A stretch of 64,000 nucleotides of DNA from Pseudomonadota bacterium (GCA_016704655.1 JADIZR010000017.1:15202-79201), one strand, 5' to 3'; shown: positions 52,896-62,225, counted from the first letter of the stretch. Translations and numbers: made by a program. Notes: generated by a model not told the origin, from the sequence alone.

Positions 52896-54081
52896 TGTCC
52901 AGCAGACCTTCTGGTGGACGCTCGCCGGCACGCTCGCGCTGGGCTGGGGGGTCTCGACCTGGCGCTCCCTGGTGCGGCGCAAGCGCCGCCACGCACGCCG
53001 CGCGCGCTACCTCGAAGGCGTGCGCTTCCTGCTCGACGACAAGCCCGACCGCGCGCTCGAAGTCTTCCTCAGCCTCTCGGAGATCGACGACGAAACCGTT
53101 GACACGCATTTCGCCCTGGGCAGCCTGTACCGGCGTCGCGGCGAAGTGGAGCGTGCGATCCGCGTGCACCAGCACATCGTCGACCGCACCAGCCTGAGTC
53201 CCGGCACGCGCGATGCGGCGTTGACCGAACTCGCGCGCGACTACTTCCGCGCCGGCTTGTACGACCGCGCCGAGGAATTGTTCCTGACCCTGGCGGACAG
53301 CGGCCGCGAACCCGCGCTCGCGTTGTCGCACCTGGTGCGCATCTACGAAATCCAGCACGAATGGCAGCAGGCGGCCGACGCCCACAAGCGCCTGCGCAGT
53401 GTCGGCGTGCCGGAGCAGCCTGCCGCGATCGCGCATTTCTATTGCGAGATGGCAGAGGCGGCGATTGCGGAGCAGGACTACCCGCGCGCGATCGCACACC
53501 TCGACAGCGCGACGCGGGAACAGCACGATTTCGGGCGCAGTGCGATCCTGCGCGGCGACCTGGCGCGACGCCAGGGCGACCCCCGGCTTGCCGTCCAGTT
53601 GTATCGTAGCGTCGTGCGACGCGACTTCCACCTGCTCGCGCTCGTGCTGCCGCGGCTGGCCGATGCGGCGAAGCAGGCCGGCGAGCCGCAGCAGTTCGAC
53701 GAGACGCTCGAGGAACTGGTGCGCAACGGTGCCGGCAACCCTGCCGAGATCGCGTACGCGGCGATCGTGAGCGGCTACTACGACGATCCGGTCATTCTCG
53801 ACTGCGTGCGCGAGATGCTGCGGATCGACAGCGACCTGCGCGACATGACGGCCGCTTTCCTGCCGTCCGCCGCGGAACCCACGCGTGAGCAACTGCACGC
53901 GATCGCTGGTGCGCTGCGCAATGTGGTACTGCGTCACGCGCGTTACCGCTGCAGCCAGTGCGGCCTCGACAGTTCAACCTTCCTCTGGCATTGCCCCGCG
54001 TGTCACGCGTGGGACACCTTGCGCGGCGTCGCGGCGCTCGAATTCCTGCCGAAAGCTGCGCTGCCGCGTTCGGCCAGCTGA
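52885..54081 (+). CDS. lapB: lipopolysaccharide assembly protein B
   Basis: 398 residues from ATG 52885. N-terminal membrane anchor (about 9-26), nine or so TPR units ('YLEGVRFLLDDKPDRALEVF', 'ALGSLYRRRGEVERAIRVHQ', 'LARDYFRAGLYDRAEELFLT'), and a C-terminal rubredoxin-like metal site 'YRCSQCGLDSSTFLWHCPAC' (four Cys). LapB (YciM) guides FtsH to LpxC and so limits lipopolysaccharide synthesis. The ATG lacks a Shine-Dalgarno and follows the nonamer tract. Confidence 0.96.
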   Translation: MPTDVQQTFWWTLAGTLALGWGVSTWRSLVRRKRRHARRARYLEGVRFLLDDKPDRALEVFLSLSEIDDETVDTHFALGSLYRRRGEVERAIRVHQHIVDRTSLSPGTRDAALTELARDYFRAGLYDRAEELFLTLADSGREPALALSHLVRIYEIQHEWQQAADAHKRLRSVGVPEQPAAIAHFYCEMAEAAIAEQDYPRAIAHLDSATREQHDFGRSAILRGDLARRQGDPRLAVQLYRSVVRRDFHLLALVLPRLADAAKQAGEPQQFDETLEELVRNGAGNPAEIAYAAIVSGYYDDPVILDCVREMLRIDSDLRDMTAAFLPSAAEPTREQLHAIAGALRNVVLRHARYRCSQCGLDSSTFLWHCPACHAWDTLRGVAALEFLPKAALPRSAS

Positions 54082-54141
54082 TCTGGGGCAGGCGTCAGCC
54101 TTCCTGCAGCAAGTAACGGATCCTCTGCTGCGTCGCTTCGG

Positions 54142-54492
54142 CTAACTGACTTGCCCGGTCTCGGCCAGAGCCTGTCTGATCACGCTCTCGTCCACGCCGC
54201 GTCGCTTCAGGCTCGCGATCAGGCGCGGAACGGACCCTTCGTCGAGGCGCGCGAGATCGGCGCGCAGGCCCTTGCCGATGTACGAACGGATCAACGGCTG
54301 ATAGCCCGAAAAACCCAGCGTTGGAGCCACGCGCTTGAGGTCTTCCACCACGTCCTCTGGCATGCGCAGCGTGACCGAGCTCATCGGTCGATCCGTGCGC
54401 AGCCGGCGCGCGATCAGTCTACGTGTCTTCGTACTGGCGGCGCTCGTCGCGGGTCGCTTCGCGCGCGGAGATGAGGCGGATGATTTCTTCAT
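54142..54492 (-). CDS. BrnA/CopG-type ribbon-helix-helix antitoxin
   Basis: 116 residues. A basic N-terminal stretch (about 1-36), then 'SSVTLRMPEDVVEDLKRVAP' (beta strand and first helix of a ribbon-helix-helix), 'GFSGYQPLIRSYIGKGLRAD'. The C terminus is a helical toxin-binding part. Overlaps the broken brnT gene by 74 bases, as in BrnT-BrnA operons (toxin first). Confidence 0.75.
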   Translation of the reverse strand: MKKSSASSPRAKRPATSAASTKTRRLIARRLRTDRPMSSVTLRMPEDVVEDLKRVAPTLGFSGYQPLIRSYIGKGLRADLARLDEGSVPRLIASLKRRGVDESVIRQALAETGQVS

Positions 54493-54692
54493 GGCGGATC
54501 ACGTGTACGACGAAAAGGAGTTGTTCACCTTCGGTGTAGCCGACGGCAGCCTCGCGGGGTTCAGGGGGGCGAACGGGTCGAAAACCCGGGGAACGACCCG
54601 GCTTGAATATTGGTGTCTGCCTTTTCCGAGTCCCATTCGAACGAGACGCCCTGCAGCTCGTAGCTGATCCGTATGCCAGAGTGTATTGACAT
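54419..54692 (-). pseudogene. BrnT-type toxin, broken by two frameshifts
   Basis: ATG 54692 gives 'GVSFEWDSEKADTNIQ' (typical BrnT start), a second frame gives 'VFDPFAPLNPAR', and a third gives 'AAVGYTEGEQLLFVVHVIRH' and 'IIRLISAREATRDERRQYED', the BrnT end. All parts are present in order but in three frames, with changes near 54608 and 54550. No active RNase toxin can be made from this sequence. Confidence 0.75.
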
Positions 54693-54702
54693 TGTACGTA
54701 CA
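54693..54702. promoter_or_regulatory. palindrome upstream of the BrnT/BrnA pair
   Basis: TGTACGTACA, a perfect 10-bp palindrome directly upstream of the brnT ATG. The position fits a ribbon-helix-helix operator. Confidence 0.5.
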
Positions 54703-54900
54703 CTGCAAGCAGGCGGTGTTCTTGCTGATCCCGGGCACGGCTTGGGAAGCCGACTCTATCTGCGCAAATCTGGCGCCTGCCGCGATTTTCCGCGCAAATC
54801 CGGCAGTTTCATGTCGGGCCCATCGACAGGCTCGGCGCTACCTTGGCTCCCGGCCGTGGCGTCCTGCCGCGGTGCGCAAGCAACCAAGGAGGCGTAGATC

Positions 54901-55253
54901 ATGCAAGACAAGAATATCCGGACGCTGGTCCAGGGACTCATCCTCAGCCTGCTGCCGGCGGGGGCTGCCCTGGCGGGCCCGGTCAACCTCAACAGCGCGG
55001 ACGCCGCGACGCTCGCCCGGGAACTCGATGGCATTGGCCCGGCGAAGGCCCAGGCCATCGTCGAGTTCCGGCAGAAGAACGGTCCGTTCCGGAGCCCGGA
55101 AGACCTGCTCCAGGTCGACGGCATCGGCGAGCGGGTGCTCGAGCAGAATCGCGGCAACATCCGGCTGAACGGGGCGGGTGCCGCGCCGGCCGCGGCCGGC
55201 AAGTCCGCGCCCAAACCGGCGTCAAGCCGGCTGCGCCGGCCGCCGGCCGCTGA
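54901..55253 (+). CDS. ComEA-like helix-hairpin-helix protein (stop lost by a frameshift)
   Basis: AAGGAGG eight bases before the ATG. Signal peptide (about 1-25, 'GLILSLLPAGAALA'), then paired HhH motifs 'VNLNSADAATLARELDGIGP' and 'FRSPEDLLQVDGIGERVLEQ', a DNA-binding module of 60 residues typical of short ComEA proteins in DNA uptake. The Ala/Pro/Lys tail should end 'GVKPAAPAAGR' at the TGA at 55251-55253, but that stop is in another frame from about 55215. As written the frame stays open through 133 more bases and joins galU in frame (to 56271). Confidence 0.82.
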
Positions 55254-55270
55254 CGTCAAGACCTGCGGGG

Positions 55271-55290
55271 CCCGGACGGTAACGTCCGGC
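55271..55290 (+). terminator. intrinsic terminator between comEA and galU
   Basis: CCGGACG-GTAA-CGTCCGG stem-loop followed by CGCCTCTTTG. Perfect 7-bp stem with a stable GNRA-like loop; the T run is short. Confidence 0.65.
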
Positions 55291-55386
55291 GCCTCTTTGC
55301 GGGCGGGGCGCATGGAGGGACCGCTGCGCTATCCAGTATCATGCGTGTTCAGCCGATGGTCGGCGCAGGCAGGATGGATACGCAGT

Positions 55387-56271
55387 ATGAAGATCAGGAC
55401 GGCAGTTTTCCCCGTGGCGGGTCGCGGCACCCGGTTCCTGCCGGCCACCAAGGCCAGTCCCAAGGAGATGCTGCCGATCGTCGACAAGCCGCTGATCCAG
55501 TACGCGGTCGAGGAAGCGCTGCAGGCCGGCGCCGAAAAGCTCGTGTTCGTCACCGGCTCGGCCAAGCGGGCGATCGAGGACCATTTCGACCCCGACCACG
55601 AACTCGAGCAGGAACTCGCGACCAAGGGCCGCGAGCACACGCTCAACACGCTGCGCGGCATCGTCCCTTCCTACGCCAGCTGCATCTTCATCCGCCAGGC
55701 GTATCCGCTGGGTCTCGGTCACGCGGTGCTGTGTTCGCGCCCCGCGGTCGGCGACGAGCCGTTCTTCGTGCACCTGGCCGACGACCTGATCGACGCCGAG
55801 GAAGCCTGTCTCGGGCAGATGGCGCGAGTGTTCGAGCGGTACGGCGGCAGCGTGCTGGGCGTGCAGACCGTGAAACCTGAGGAAACCGACAAGTACGGTA
55901 TCGTCGCGGCCGACGCCGTGGATGAGCGGGTTTCGCGCGTCAGGCGCATCGTCGAGAAGCCGAAGCCGAAGGACGCGCCGTCCACCCTGGCGGTGGTCGG
56001 CCGTTACGTGCTCACCCCGGCGATCTACGGCAAGCTCGAGACCATCGGCCGTGGTGCGGGCGGTGAAATCCAGCTGACCGACGGCATCGCCGCGCTGCTC
56101 GCGGACGAACCCATCTTCGCCTACGCGTTCGAGGGCAAGCGGTACGACTGCGGCTCGAAGCTCGGCTACCTCGAGGCCACGGTCGAGTTCGCCCTCAAGC
56201 ACCCCCAGCTGGGCCGCAAGTTCGCCGACTACCTGACGCGGCGGGTCGCCGCGGGCCTGGAGAACTCATGA
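55387..56271 (+). CDS. galU: UTP--glucose-1-phosphate uridylyltransferase
   Basis: 294 residues from ATG 55387. 'RTAVFPVAGRGTRFLPATKA' (about 4-23) with the nucleotide loop, 'SPKEMLPIVDKPLIQYAVEE', 'LGLGHAVLCSRP', 'VVGRYVLTPAIY', 'GGEIQLTDGIAAL', 'YDCGSKLGYL'. Makes UDP-glucose for lipopolysaccharide and exopolysaccharide. Overlaps the aminotransferase gene by ATGA and lies just before the exopolysaccharide locus. Confidence 0.96.
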   Translation: MKIRTAVFPVAGRGTRFLPATKASPKEMLPIVDKPLIQYAVEEALQAGAEKLVFVTGSAKRAIEDHFDPDHELEQELATKGREHTLNTLRGIVPSYASCIFIRQAYPLGLGHAVLCSRPAVGDEPFFVHLADDLIDAEEACLGQMARVFERYGGSVLGVQTVKPEETDKYGIVAADAVDERVSRVRRIVEKPKPKDAPSTLAVVGRYVLTPAIYGKLETIGRGAGGEIQLTDGIAALLADEPIFAYAFEGKRYDCGSKLGYLEATVEFALKHPQLGRKFADYLTRRVAAGLENS

Positions 56272-57578
56272 CTGACAGCAACCAGGATCTGCAAAAGCGT
56301 CGTGACGCCGCGTTCGCGCGCGGGCTCGGCAACCAGCTGCCGGTATACGTCGAACGGGCGCGCAATGCCGAGATCTGGGACGTCGAGGGCCGCCGCTACA
56401 TCGACTTCGGCAGCGGCATCGCCGTGCTCAACACCGGGCACCTGCACCCGAAAGTGCAGGCCGCCGTCGCGCAACAGCTCGACGCGTTCAGTCACACGTG
56501 CCTGATGGTCACGCCTTACGGCGTCGCGGTCGAACTCGCCGAGAAACTCAACCGGCTCGCGCCGGGACCCACGCCGAAGAAGGCGATCTTCGTGACCACG
56601 GGTGCCGAGGCGGTCGAGAACTGCATCAAGATCGCACGCGCCCACACCGGACGCGCCGGCGTGATTGCATTCGGCGGCGGCTTCCACGGGCGCACGTTCA
56701 TGGCGATGGCGCTCACGGGCAAGGTCGCCCCGTACAAGGCGGGCTTCGGGCCGTTCCCGGCCGAGGTCTACCACGCGCCGTTCCCGATCGCGTACCACGG
56801 CGTCAGCGTGCAGGACAGCCTCGACGCGCTCGAGCACCTCTTCAAGTACGACATCGAACCGGCCCGCGTTGCCGCGATCATCATCGAGCCCGTGATGGGC
56901 GAGGGCGGTTTCTACATCGCACCGCCCGAGTTCCTGCAGGCGCTGCGCAAGCTGTGCGACCTGCACGGCATCGTGCTCGTAGTCGACGAAATCCAGACCG
57001 GTTTCGCACGCACCGGCAGGATGTTCGCGATCGAACATGCCGGCGTCGAGCCCGACCTCATGACGATGGCCAAGAGCCTTGCGGGCGGCTTCCCGCTGGC
57101 GGCGGTCGTCGGCAAGGCCAGCATCATGGATGCGCCGGCCCCGGGCGGCCTCGGCGGAACCTATGCCGGTTCGCCGATCGCCTGCGCGGCGGCCCTGGCT
57201 GTGCTGGAGGTCATCGCAGAAGAGCACCTCTGCGAGCGTGCCGAAGCGATCGGTTCGCTCATGACCACCACGCTGCGCGCCGCGCAGAAGTCCCTGCCCG
57301 CCATCGGCGAAGTGCGTGCACTCGGCGCCATGGTGGCGATGGAACTCGTCAGGAACGGTGATGCGCACCAGCCCGACCCCGACCTGACCAAGGCGCTGGT
57401 CAAGCGCGCGGGCGAAAAAGGACTCGTGCTGCTCTCGTGCGGCCTGTACGGCAACGTGATCCGTTTCCTCGCTCCGCTCACCGCTTCGGACGCGATCGTG
57501 CAGGAGGGCCTCGGTATCGTCATCGAGGCGCTGCGCGAACTCACCAGCGCGACCGACAAGAAAGCCGTGAACTCATGA
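56268..57578 (+). CDS. gabT: 4-aminobutyrate--2-oxoglutarate aminotransferase
   Basis: 436 residues of class III PLP aminotransferases. 'RYIDFGSGIAVLNTGHLHPK' (about 44-63), 'VTTGAEAVENCIKIARAHTG', 'GGGFHGRTFMAMALTGK', 'VVDEIQTGFARTGRMFAIEH' (PLP Asp), lysine in 'MAKSLAGGFPLAAVVG', 'GTYAGSPIACAAALAVLE'. Residues around the Lys and 'GEGGFYIAP' agree with GabT rather than ArgD. No succinate-semialdehyde dehydrogenase is adjacent. Confidence 0.92.
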   Translation: MTDSNQDLQKRRDAAFARGLGNQLPVYVERARNAEIWDVEGRRYIDFGSGIAVLNTGHLHPKVQAAVAQQLDAFSHTCLMVTPYGVAVELAEKLNRLAPGPTPKKAIFVTTGAEAVENCIKIARAHTGRAGVIAFGGGFHGRTFMAMALTGKVAPYKAGFGPFPAEVYHAPFPIAYHGVSVQDSLDALEHLFKYDIEPARVAAIIIEPVMGEGGFYIAPPEFLQALRKLCDLHGIVLVVDEIQTGFARTGRMFAIEHAGVEPDLMTMAKSLAGGFPLAAVVGKASIMDAPAPGGLGGTYAGSPIACAAALAVLEVIAEEHLCERAEAIGSLMTTTLRAAQKSLPAIGEVRALGAMVAMELVRNGDAHQPDPDLTKALVKRAGEKGLVLLSCGLYGNVIRFLAPLTASDAIVQEGLGIVIEALRELTSATDKKAVNS

Positions 57579-57742
57579 GCGCTGTGTGGGCGGCGGGGCG
57601 GCAGTGAATTTCCAGGTCGCGCGGCAAGCGGACATAATCACGATTTGAGACAGGTCACGCTTTTGTTGCGTTCTATCGGGGATGATGCGACTCCGGCCGT
57701 CGTGCCGGGGTGCCCTATGCAAAGTCTCGCCCAGAGCCGTTG

Positions 57743-59149
57743 ATGTCTGAACCGGTCGTATTCAAGCGCAGCCTGCCGATAGCCTTCCTGACGGTTCTGC
57801 GGACCTTGGCCCCGCCGATCGTCGCGATCGGCATGCTGGCCGGCATTGCGCGTGCTTTCGGTGTCGCCTTCCAGAGCCATTTCATGATGCTCTCGGTGCT
57901 GCTCGCCATACTGTCGCCGGTCATCATGAAGCCGCCGCAGTTGACTACATTGCAGCTGGCAACAGGCAAATGGTCAGTCGTGGCCAGCCTCCTGGCGCGC
58001 TGGCTGTTCATGCTGGCCGTCCTGCTGGCCATTGGCTACGTGACCAAGTTCTCCGAGGACTTTTCCCGGCGCGTCGTGTTGACCTGGGCGGTCGTGACGC
58101 CGGTGCCGCTCATCCTGGTGCTGCTCGCCCTCAACGAGACGATGCAGCGCATGATGTACTCGCGGACGAACGTGCGTACAGCCGTGTTTGCCGGCTACAG
58201 CGAGGCCAGTGTCGCGTTGGCCGGTCGTCTAAAGGCCAACCCCGGGATCTGCATCGCGGTGGACGGATTCTTCGACGACCGGAGCCCGGAGCGGCTTGGC
58301 ATGGAGGAAGGCGCGCGGGTGCTCGGCCGGCTGGGCGAACTGGCCGATTACGTCAACGTGCACAAGATAGAGGTCATCTTCGTCGCGTTGCCGATGCGGC
58401 ACGTGCAGCGGGTGCTCGACCTGCTTGACGACCTGCGCGATACGACGGCCTCGATCTACTACGTGCCCGACGTGTTCGTATTCGACCTGATCCAGTCCCG
58501 CACCGGCGAGATCCTCGGCATGCCCGTGGTGGCCCTGTGCGAGACGCCGTTTTCCGGCTATCGCGGCGTGGTCAAGCGCCTGACGGACCTGTCCTTGTCG
58601 CTGATCGGCATGCTGCTCCTGAGCCCGTTGTTCCTGGCGGTCGCCATGGCGGTGAAGCTGAGCTCGCCGGGACCCGTGATCTTCAAGCAGCGGCGCTATG
58701 GTCTGGATGGGAAGGAAATCCAGGTTTACAAGTTCCGCACGATGACCGTAACTGAGGACGGCCCAACCATCCGTCAGGCCACGCGGGACGACTCGCGCGT
58801 TACCCCAGTGGGCCGCGTATTGCGCCGTTACTCGATCGACGAACTGCCCCAGCTCATGAATGTCGTGCTGGGGAACATGAGCCTCGTGGGTCCACGCCCG
58901 CATGCGGTCACGCACAACGAGGAATACCGCAAGCTCATCAAGGGCTACATGCTGCGGCACAAGGTGCGGCCCGGCATCACCGGGCTCGCGCAGGTGAACG
59001 GCTGCCGCGGCGAGACGACCCGTCTGGAGGACATGCGGGCCCGCATCGAGTACGACCTCGATTACCTGCGCCATTGGTCACCGGGGCTCGACTTCAAGAT
59101 CCTGTTCCAGACCGTCGTGACGGTGCTGGGCGACCGCAAGGCCTACTGA
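57743..59149 (+). CDS. undecaprenyl-phosphate sugar phosphotransferase (WcaJ-type)
   Basis: 468 residues. Four to five N-terminal helices (about 15-130), a CoA-binding-like Rossmann domain (about 140-265), one further helix ('LSLSLIGMLLLSPLFLAVAM', about 287-306), and the bacterial sugar-transferase domain: 'SSPGPVIFKQRRYGLDGKEI', 'YKFRTM', 'RRYSIDELPQLMNVVLGNM', 'SLVGPRPHAV', 'VRPGITGLAQVNGCRGET'. Puts the first sugar phosphate (usually glucose) on the lipid carrier, so it starts exopolysaccharide repeat assembly. Confidence 0.94.
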   Translation: MSEPVVFKRSLPIAFLTVLRTLAPPIVAIGMLAGIARAFGVAFQSHFMMLSVLLAILSPVIMKPPQLTTLQLATGKWSVVASLLARWLFMLAVLLAIGYVTKFSEDFSRRVVLTWAVVTPVPLILVLLALNETMQRMMYSRTNVRTAVFAGYSEASVALAGRLKANPGICIAVDGFFDDRSPERLGMEEGARVLGRLGELADYVNVHKIEVIFVALPMRHVQRVLDLLDDLRDTTASIYYVPDVFVFDLIQSRTGEILGMPVVALCETPFSGYRGVVKRLTDLSLSLIGMLLLSPLFLAVAMAVKLSSPGPVIFKQRRYGLDGKEIQVYKFRTMTVTEDGPTIRQATRDDSRVTPVGRVLRRYSIDELPQLMNVVLGNMSLVGPRPHAVTHNEEYRKLIKGYMLRHKVRPGITGLAQVNGCRGETTRLEDMRARIEYDLDYLRHWSPGLDFKILFQTVVTVLGDRKAY

Positions 59150-59166
59150 CCGGACCGCGCAGGGCT

Positions 59167-60198
59167 GTGCCGATCGACGTCACGACTCAGCTACAGTCTA
59201 CCGCTGGCGGCGCCGCGGCAGACTCCGAGCGTGTGCAAGCGCTTCGCGGGTTTGCTTGCATACTGCTCGTCGCGTTTCATGTCATTGGCGCTCATTCTGA
59301 TTCGGGCATGGTCGTTGCGGACGATTCATGGTGGCGGACCTTTTCCAACATCTTTACGCCACTGCGAATGCCGCTGTTCACGTTCCTGTCTGGGTTTGTG
59401 TATGGCTACGGCCCGTCAGGGAGAATCAGGTCGGGTTGTTTATCCGCAGGAAGCTCACCCGGTTGTGGCTGCCGCTGGTGACGGTCACCGATTTACTATC
59501 TCGCCACGCTCGTCGTGCCGGAAGCGTCTGGCCAGCGCGCGCTCAACGACGTGTGGAAAATCTATGTTTTCAGTTACGTCCATTTCTGGTTCTTGCAAGC
59601 GATCATCCTGATTTTCGCCGCAGTGCTGATACTCGAACGAGTCGGGGCGCTTGCAACTGTCGAACGATTCGCAGTGGTGCTCGCCATGGCGTTTGTCTTG
59701 AGTTCAGCCGCTGTTGCTGACCAGGCCACATTGATGAGTTGGTATCAGGCGCTGCGGCTCAGTCCGTTCTTTCTGTTAGGTCTGGCTGCGAATCGCTTTC
59801 ATGACCTCTTCCGAAAACCTCAGGTACTTTGGACCTGCGCCTTTGCGTTCGTCATCACCATGGGATTTCACGTGTACCACATGGTGTCGTGGAGCGGCGT
59901 GGCGCAGCGCGGTTCCGTGCTCGACTTGCTGATCGGCGCAACCGGTACGCTGACATTGCTCGGGTTTTTCCCGTGCGCTAAATATCTGGGGAGACTCGGG
60001 ACATATTCCTTTACCGTGTATCTGTTTCATCCCTTTTTCGTTGCCTTTACGCGCAAGATGCTCGGGATGTTGCACCTGACCGCGGATGAACTGGTGTTCA
60101 TCGCGTGCCTAGTTGCCGGGCTTATAGGCCCGGTCATCCTGGAGCGGATCGTGAGCAGAATTCCCGTCGCCAGAACAGCTCTGCTGGGCCAGAAATGA
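59167..60198 (+). pseudogene. acyltransferase 3 family membrane protein, two frameshifts
   Basis: GTG 59167 starts 'VQALRGFACILLVAFHVIGA' with the catalytic 'AFHV' His region of O-acyltransferases, running to 'FLSGFVYGYGP' (about 59412). The next part, 'VGLFIRRKLTRLWLPLVTV', is in a second frame, and from about 59488 the rest ('IYYLATLVVPEAS', 'FWFLQAIILIFAAVLILERV', 'YSFTVYLFHPFFVAFTR') is in a third. All ten helices can be traced. If real, the exopolysaccharide would lose an O-acetyl decoration. Confidence 0.8.
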
Positions 60199-60338
60199 CA
60201 TTTTATTGTTCAAGCTTGGCTGGACGGACTCCGGCGAATTATGTTGTCGCGGAATAGCGGTTACGTCGCGGCCACTGCGGCGGGAGATCGACTCGAGTGT
60301 GATACAGTTCCGGAATTCAAGTGGGACCGTGAATTAAC

Positions 60339-60956
60339 ATGCTTTCACTGCTCTGGACTCGTAACGGTATGTTGAGATTAATTAAAACGTCGTGTACGAA
60401 TCTGGTCCCGACCGTGATGCTGGTCGCATTCGGACTGCTGGCTGGCGCGGCTGCGTCAGCACAGGGGGCGCCGACGGATTACAAGTTGCACGCGGGCGAC
60501 AAGATCCAGGTGGCGGTCTGGAAGGAACTGGAACTCCAGCGAGTGATCATCGTTCGTCCGGACGGTAGATTCTCGTTTCCGCTGGCCGGTGAGGTCCAGG
60601 CGGCGGGCCGCTCTGCGGACGACATCCGCGTGGAAATCGAGGGTCGCCTGCAGAAGTACATTCCCGAGCCGGTCGTCACCGTGAGTGTGGAGGAGGTGGC
60701 CGGCAATCGAGCTTTTGTGGTCGGGCAGGTCAACAGGCCGGGCATGTTCGTCATGAACCCGCAGTTTAACGTCCTGCAGGCGCTTGCCCTTGCCGGCGGC
60801 GCGACGCCATTCGCAAAGCTTGACGGAATCATCATCCTGCGAGGCTCCGGTGCCTCGCAGACCGCGCTGCCGTTCCGCTACAGTCAGGTCACGGAAGGTA
60901 AGTCGCTCGGGCAGAACATCATGCTGGAGAGTGGCGATGTCGTCGTCGTACCTTAA
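60339..60956 (+). CDS. polysaccharide export protein (Wza/GumB-like)
   Basis: 205 residues. Signal peptide (about 14-42, 'LVAFGLLAGAAASA'), the Poly_export domain 'DYKLHAGDKIQVAVWKELEL' (about 47-66), 'VRPDGRFSFPLAGEVQAAGR', 'VTVSVEEVAGNRAFVVGQVN', and one SLBB domain ('GMFVMNPQFNVLQALALAGG'). No lipobox is seen. Shorter than Wza, so likely a periplasmic/outer-membrane ring partner of the next gene's barrel. Ends 20 bases into the next gene. Confidence 0.9.
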   Translation: MLSLLWTRNGMLRLIKTSCTNLVPTVMLVAFGLLAGAAASAQGAPTDYKLHAGDKIQVAVWKELELQRVIIVRPDGRFSFPLAGEVQAAGRSADDIRVEIEGRLQKYIPEPVVTVSVEEVAGNRAFVVGQVNRPGMFVMNPQFNVLQALALAGGATPFAKLDGIIILRGSGASQTALPFRYSQVTEGKSLGQNIMLESGDVVVVP

Positions 60957-62169
60957 GCTCAGGCATCTCGGGCTGGCGATCGGATCCGCTTGCGGCCTGG
61001 CTGCAGCGGCCACTGGACACGCAGCGCAGACGTACGTTCAGCCGCAGATGGACCTCAGGGTCGAGAACAACAGCAACATCGACCTTGATCCGGATGGCAG
61101 CCCGGACGGGTCGGTCGAAGGCTACATCGCGGACCTGCAGGTCCTGCTTGGTTACTATACCCAGAGAGGCGAGACCTCTGTCCGGCCGCGCTTGCGTTTC
61201 CAGAATTACCCTGACCGGGACCAGCGCGAGAAGACCGAGGGCTTCCTCGATTGGGTTACCCGGTACCAGTGGGAGCGCAGCCAGTTCAACTTCATCGCGA
61301 GCTATGCACAGGAAGATTCGTTCAACTACGACACGCGCAGCGGCGAGTTCGATCCGCTCGATCCGACAAACCCGTTGGATTCCGGGTCCGGCAGGTTCCT
61401 GACCGACGAAACCCAGACCAAGATCGAGGCTCGCCCAAGCTATACATTCGATATCACGCAACGCTTGTCGGCCAGCTTCGGTGGCCAATTGCGATCGATG
61501 GATTACGACGTCGACGTGGGTGAGCCCGAGAACGTGGACTACGATTTCTGGCGCGCGAACGCCGAGCTGGGCTGGGTGCTGGACGAGCGGAGCAACATCG
61601 GTGTTGGCGGGTATATCTCCCATTACGACGTGAAGAGCGACTCTGGGGATTCGGATGGCTACGGTATCGGGCTCAACTACGACCACAATTGGACCGAATT
61701 GATGGGCGTCGAGGTGGTGCTGGGGTACGAGGTGAACGATCCGTCAGACCCGACACCCGGCCAAGGCGATCAGAAGTCGTCGAGCCTGGGTGGGTCGATT
61801 GCCGCGTTCGGTGAGGGCGAGTTGAGCAAGTGGCGGGTTCTCGTCGGCCAGCGCTACGCCCCGAACGGCAATGGCCGGGTGCGCCAGATCGATCAGCTCC
61901 GCTTCCAGTACGACCGCGACCTGACGCAGCGACTTACCTTTCGCAGTGCCGCAAGGTACGAGTCGCAGAAGCAACTGCAGGCTGGCATTGGCAGTGACAC
62001 CGAGGATACCGCGCGGCTGGATCTCAGCCTCAGGTGGATGCTCTCCAGAAAGTGGTTCGTACAGGGTGGCTACTCCTACATCTGGCAGCAGGAAGCCGGC
62101 CGGGACGACGCGTACAACAATCGATTCTTCCTGAGCGGCGGCTACCGAGGCCTGGCTCGCGAACGCTGA
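60937..62169 (+). CDS. outer-membrane beta-barrel protein of the exopolysaccharide locus
   Basis: 410 residues from ATG 60937. Signal peptide (about 8-29, ending 'AATGHAA'), then alternating aromatic/hydrophobic strands to the end, with many Asp/Asn/Tyr turns ('ENNSNIDLDPDGSPDG', 'YTQRGETSVRPRLRFQNY', 'GGYISHYDVKSDSGDSDGYG'). It resembles the outer-membrane proteins found beside exopolysaccharide/PEP-CTERM systems. Probable polymer exit pore or scaffold (inference). Lys-poor, acidic. Confidence 0.78.
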   Translation: MSSSYLKLRHLGLAIGSACGLAAAATGHAAQTYVQPQMDLRVENNSNIDLDPDGSPDGSVEGYIADLQVLLGYYTQRGETSVRPRLRFQNYPDRDQREKTEGFLDWVTRYQWERSQFNFIASYAQEDSFNYDTRSGEFDPLDPTNPLDSGSGRFLTDETQTKIEARPSYTFDITQRLSASFGGQLRSMDYDVDVGEPENVDYDFWRANAELGWVLDERSNIGVGGYISHYDVKSDSGDSDGYGIGLNYDHNWTELMGVEVVLGYEVNDPSDPTPGQGDQKSSSLGGSIAAFGEGELSKWRVLVGQRYAPNGNGRVRQIDQLRFQYDRDLTQRLTFRSAARYESQKQLQAGIGSDTEDTARLDLSLRWMLSRKWFVQGGYSYIWQQEAGRDDAYNNRFFLSGGYRGLARER

Positions 62170-62225
62170 TCTGACGATATGGCCGCGCGGATAGAACGGA
62201 TACCCACCAGTCGCATGAGTCGCCC

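Noticed and set aside
54901..56271. Genuine ComEA-GalU fusion protein
   Set aside because: A terminator-like hairpin and a normal galU start lie between, and a one-base change restores a separate ComEA stop.
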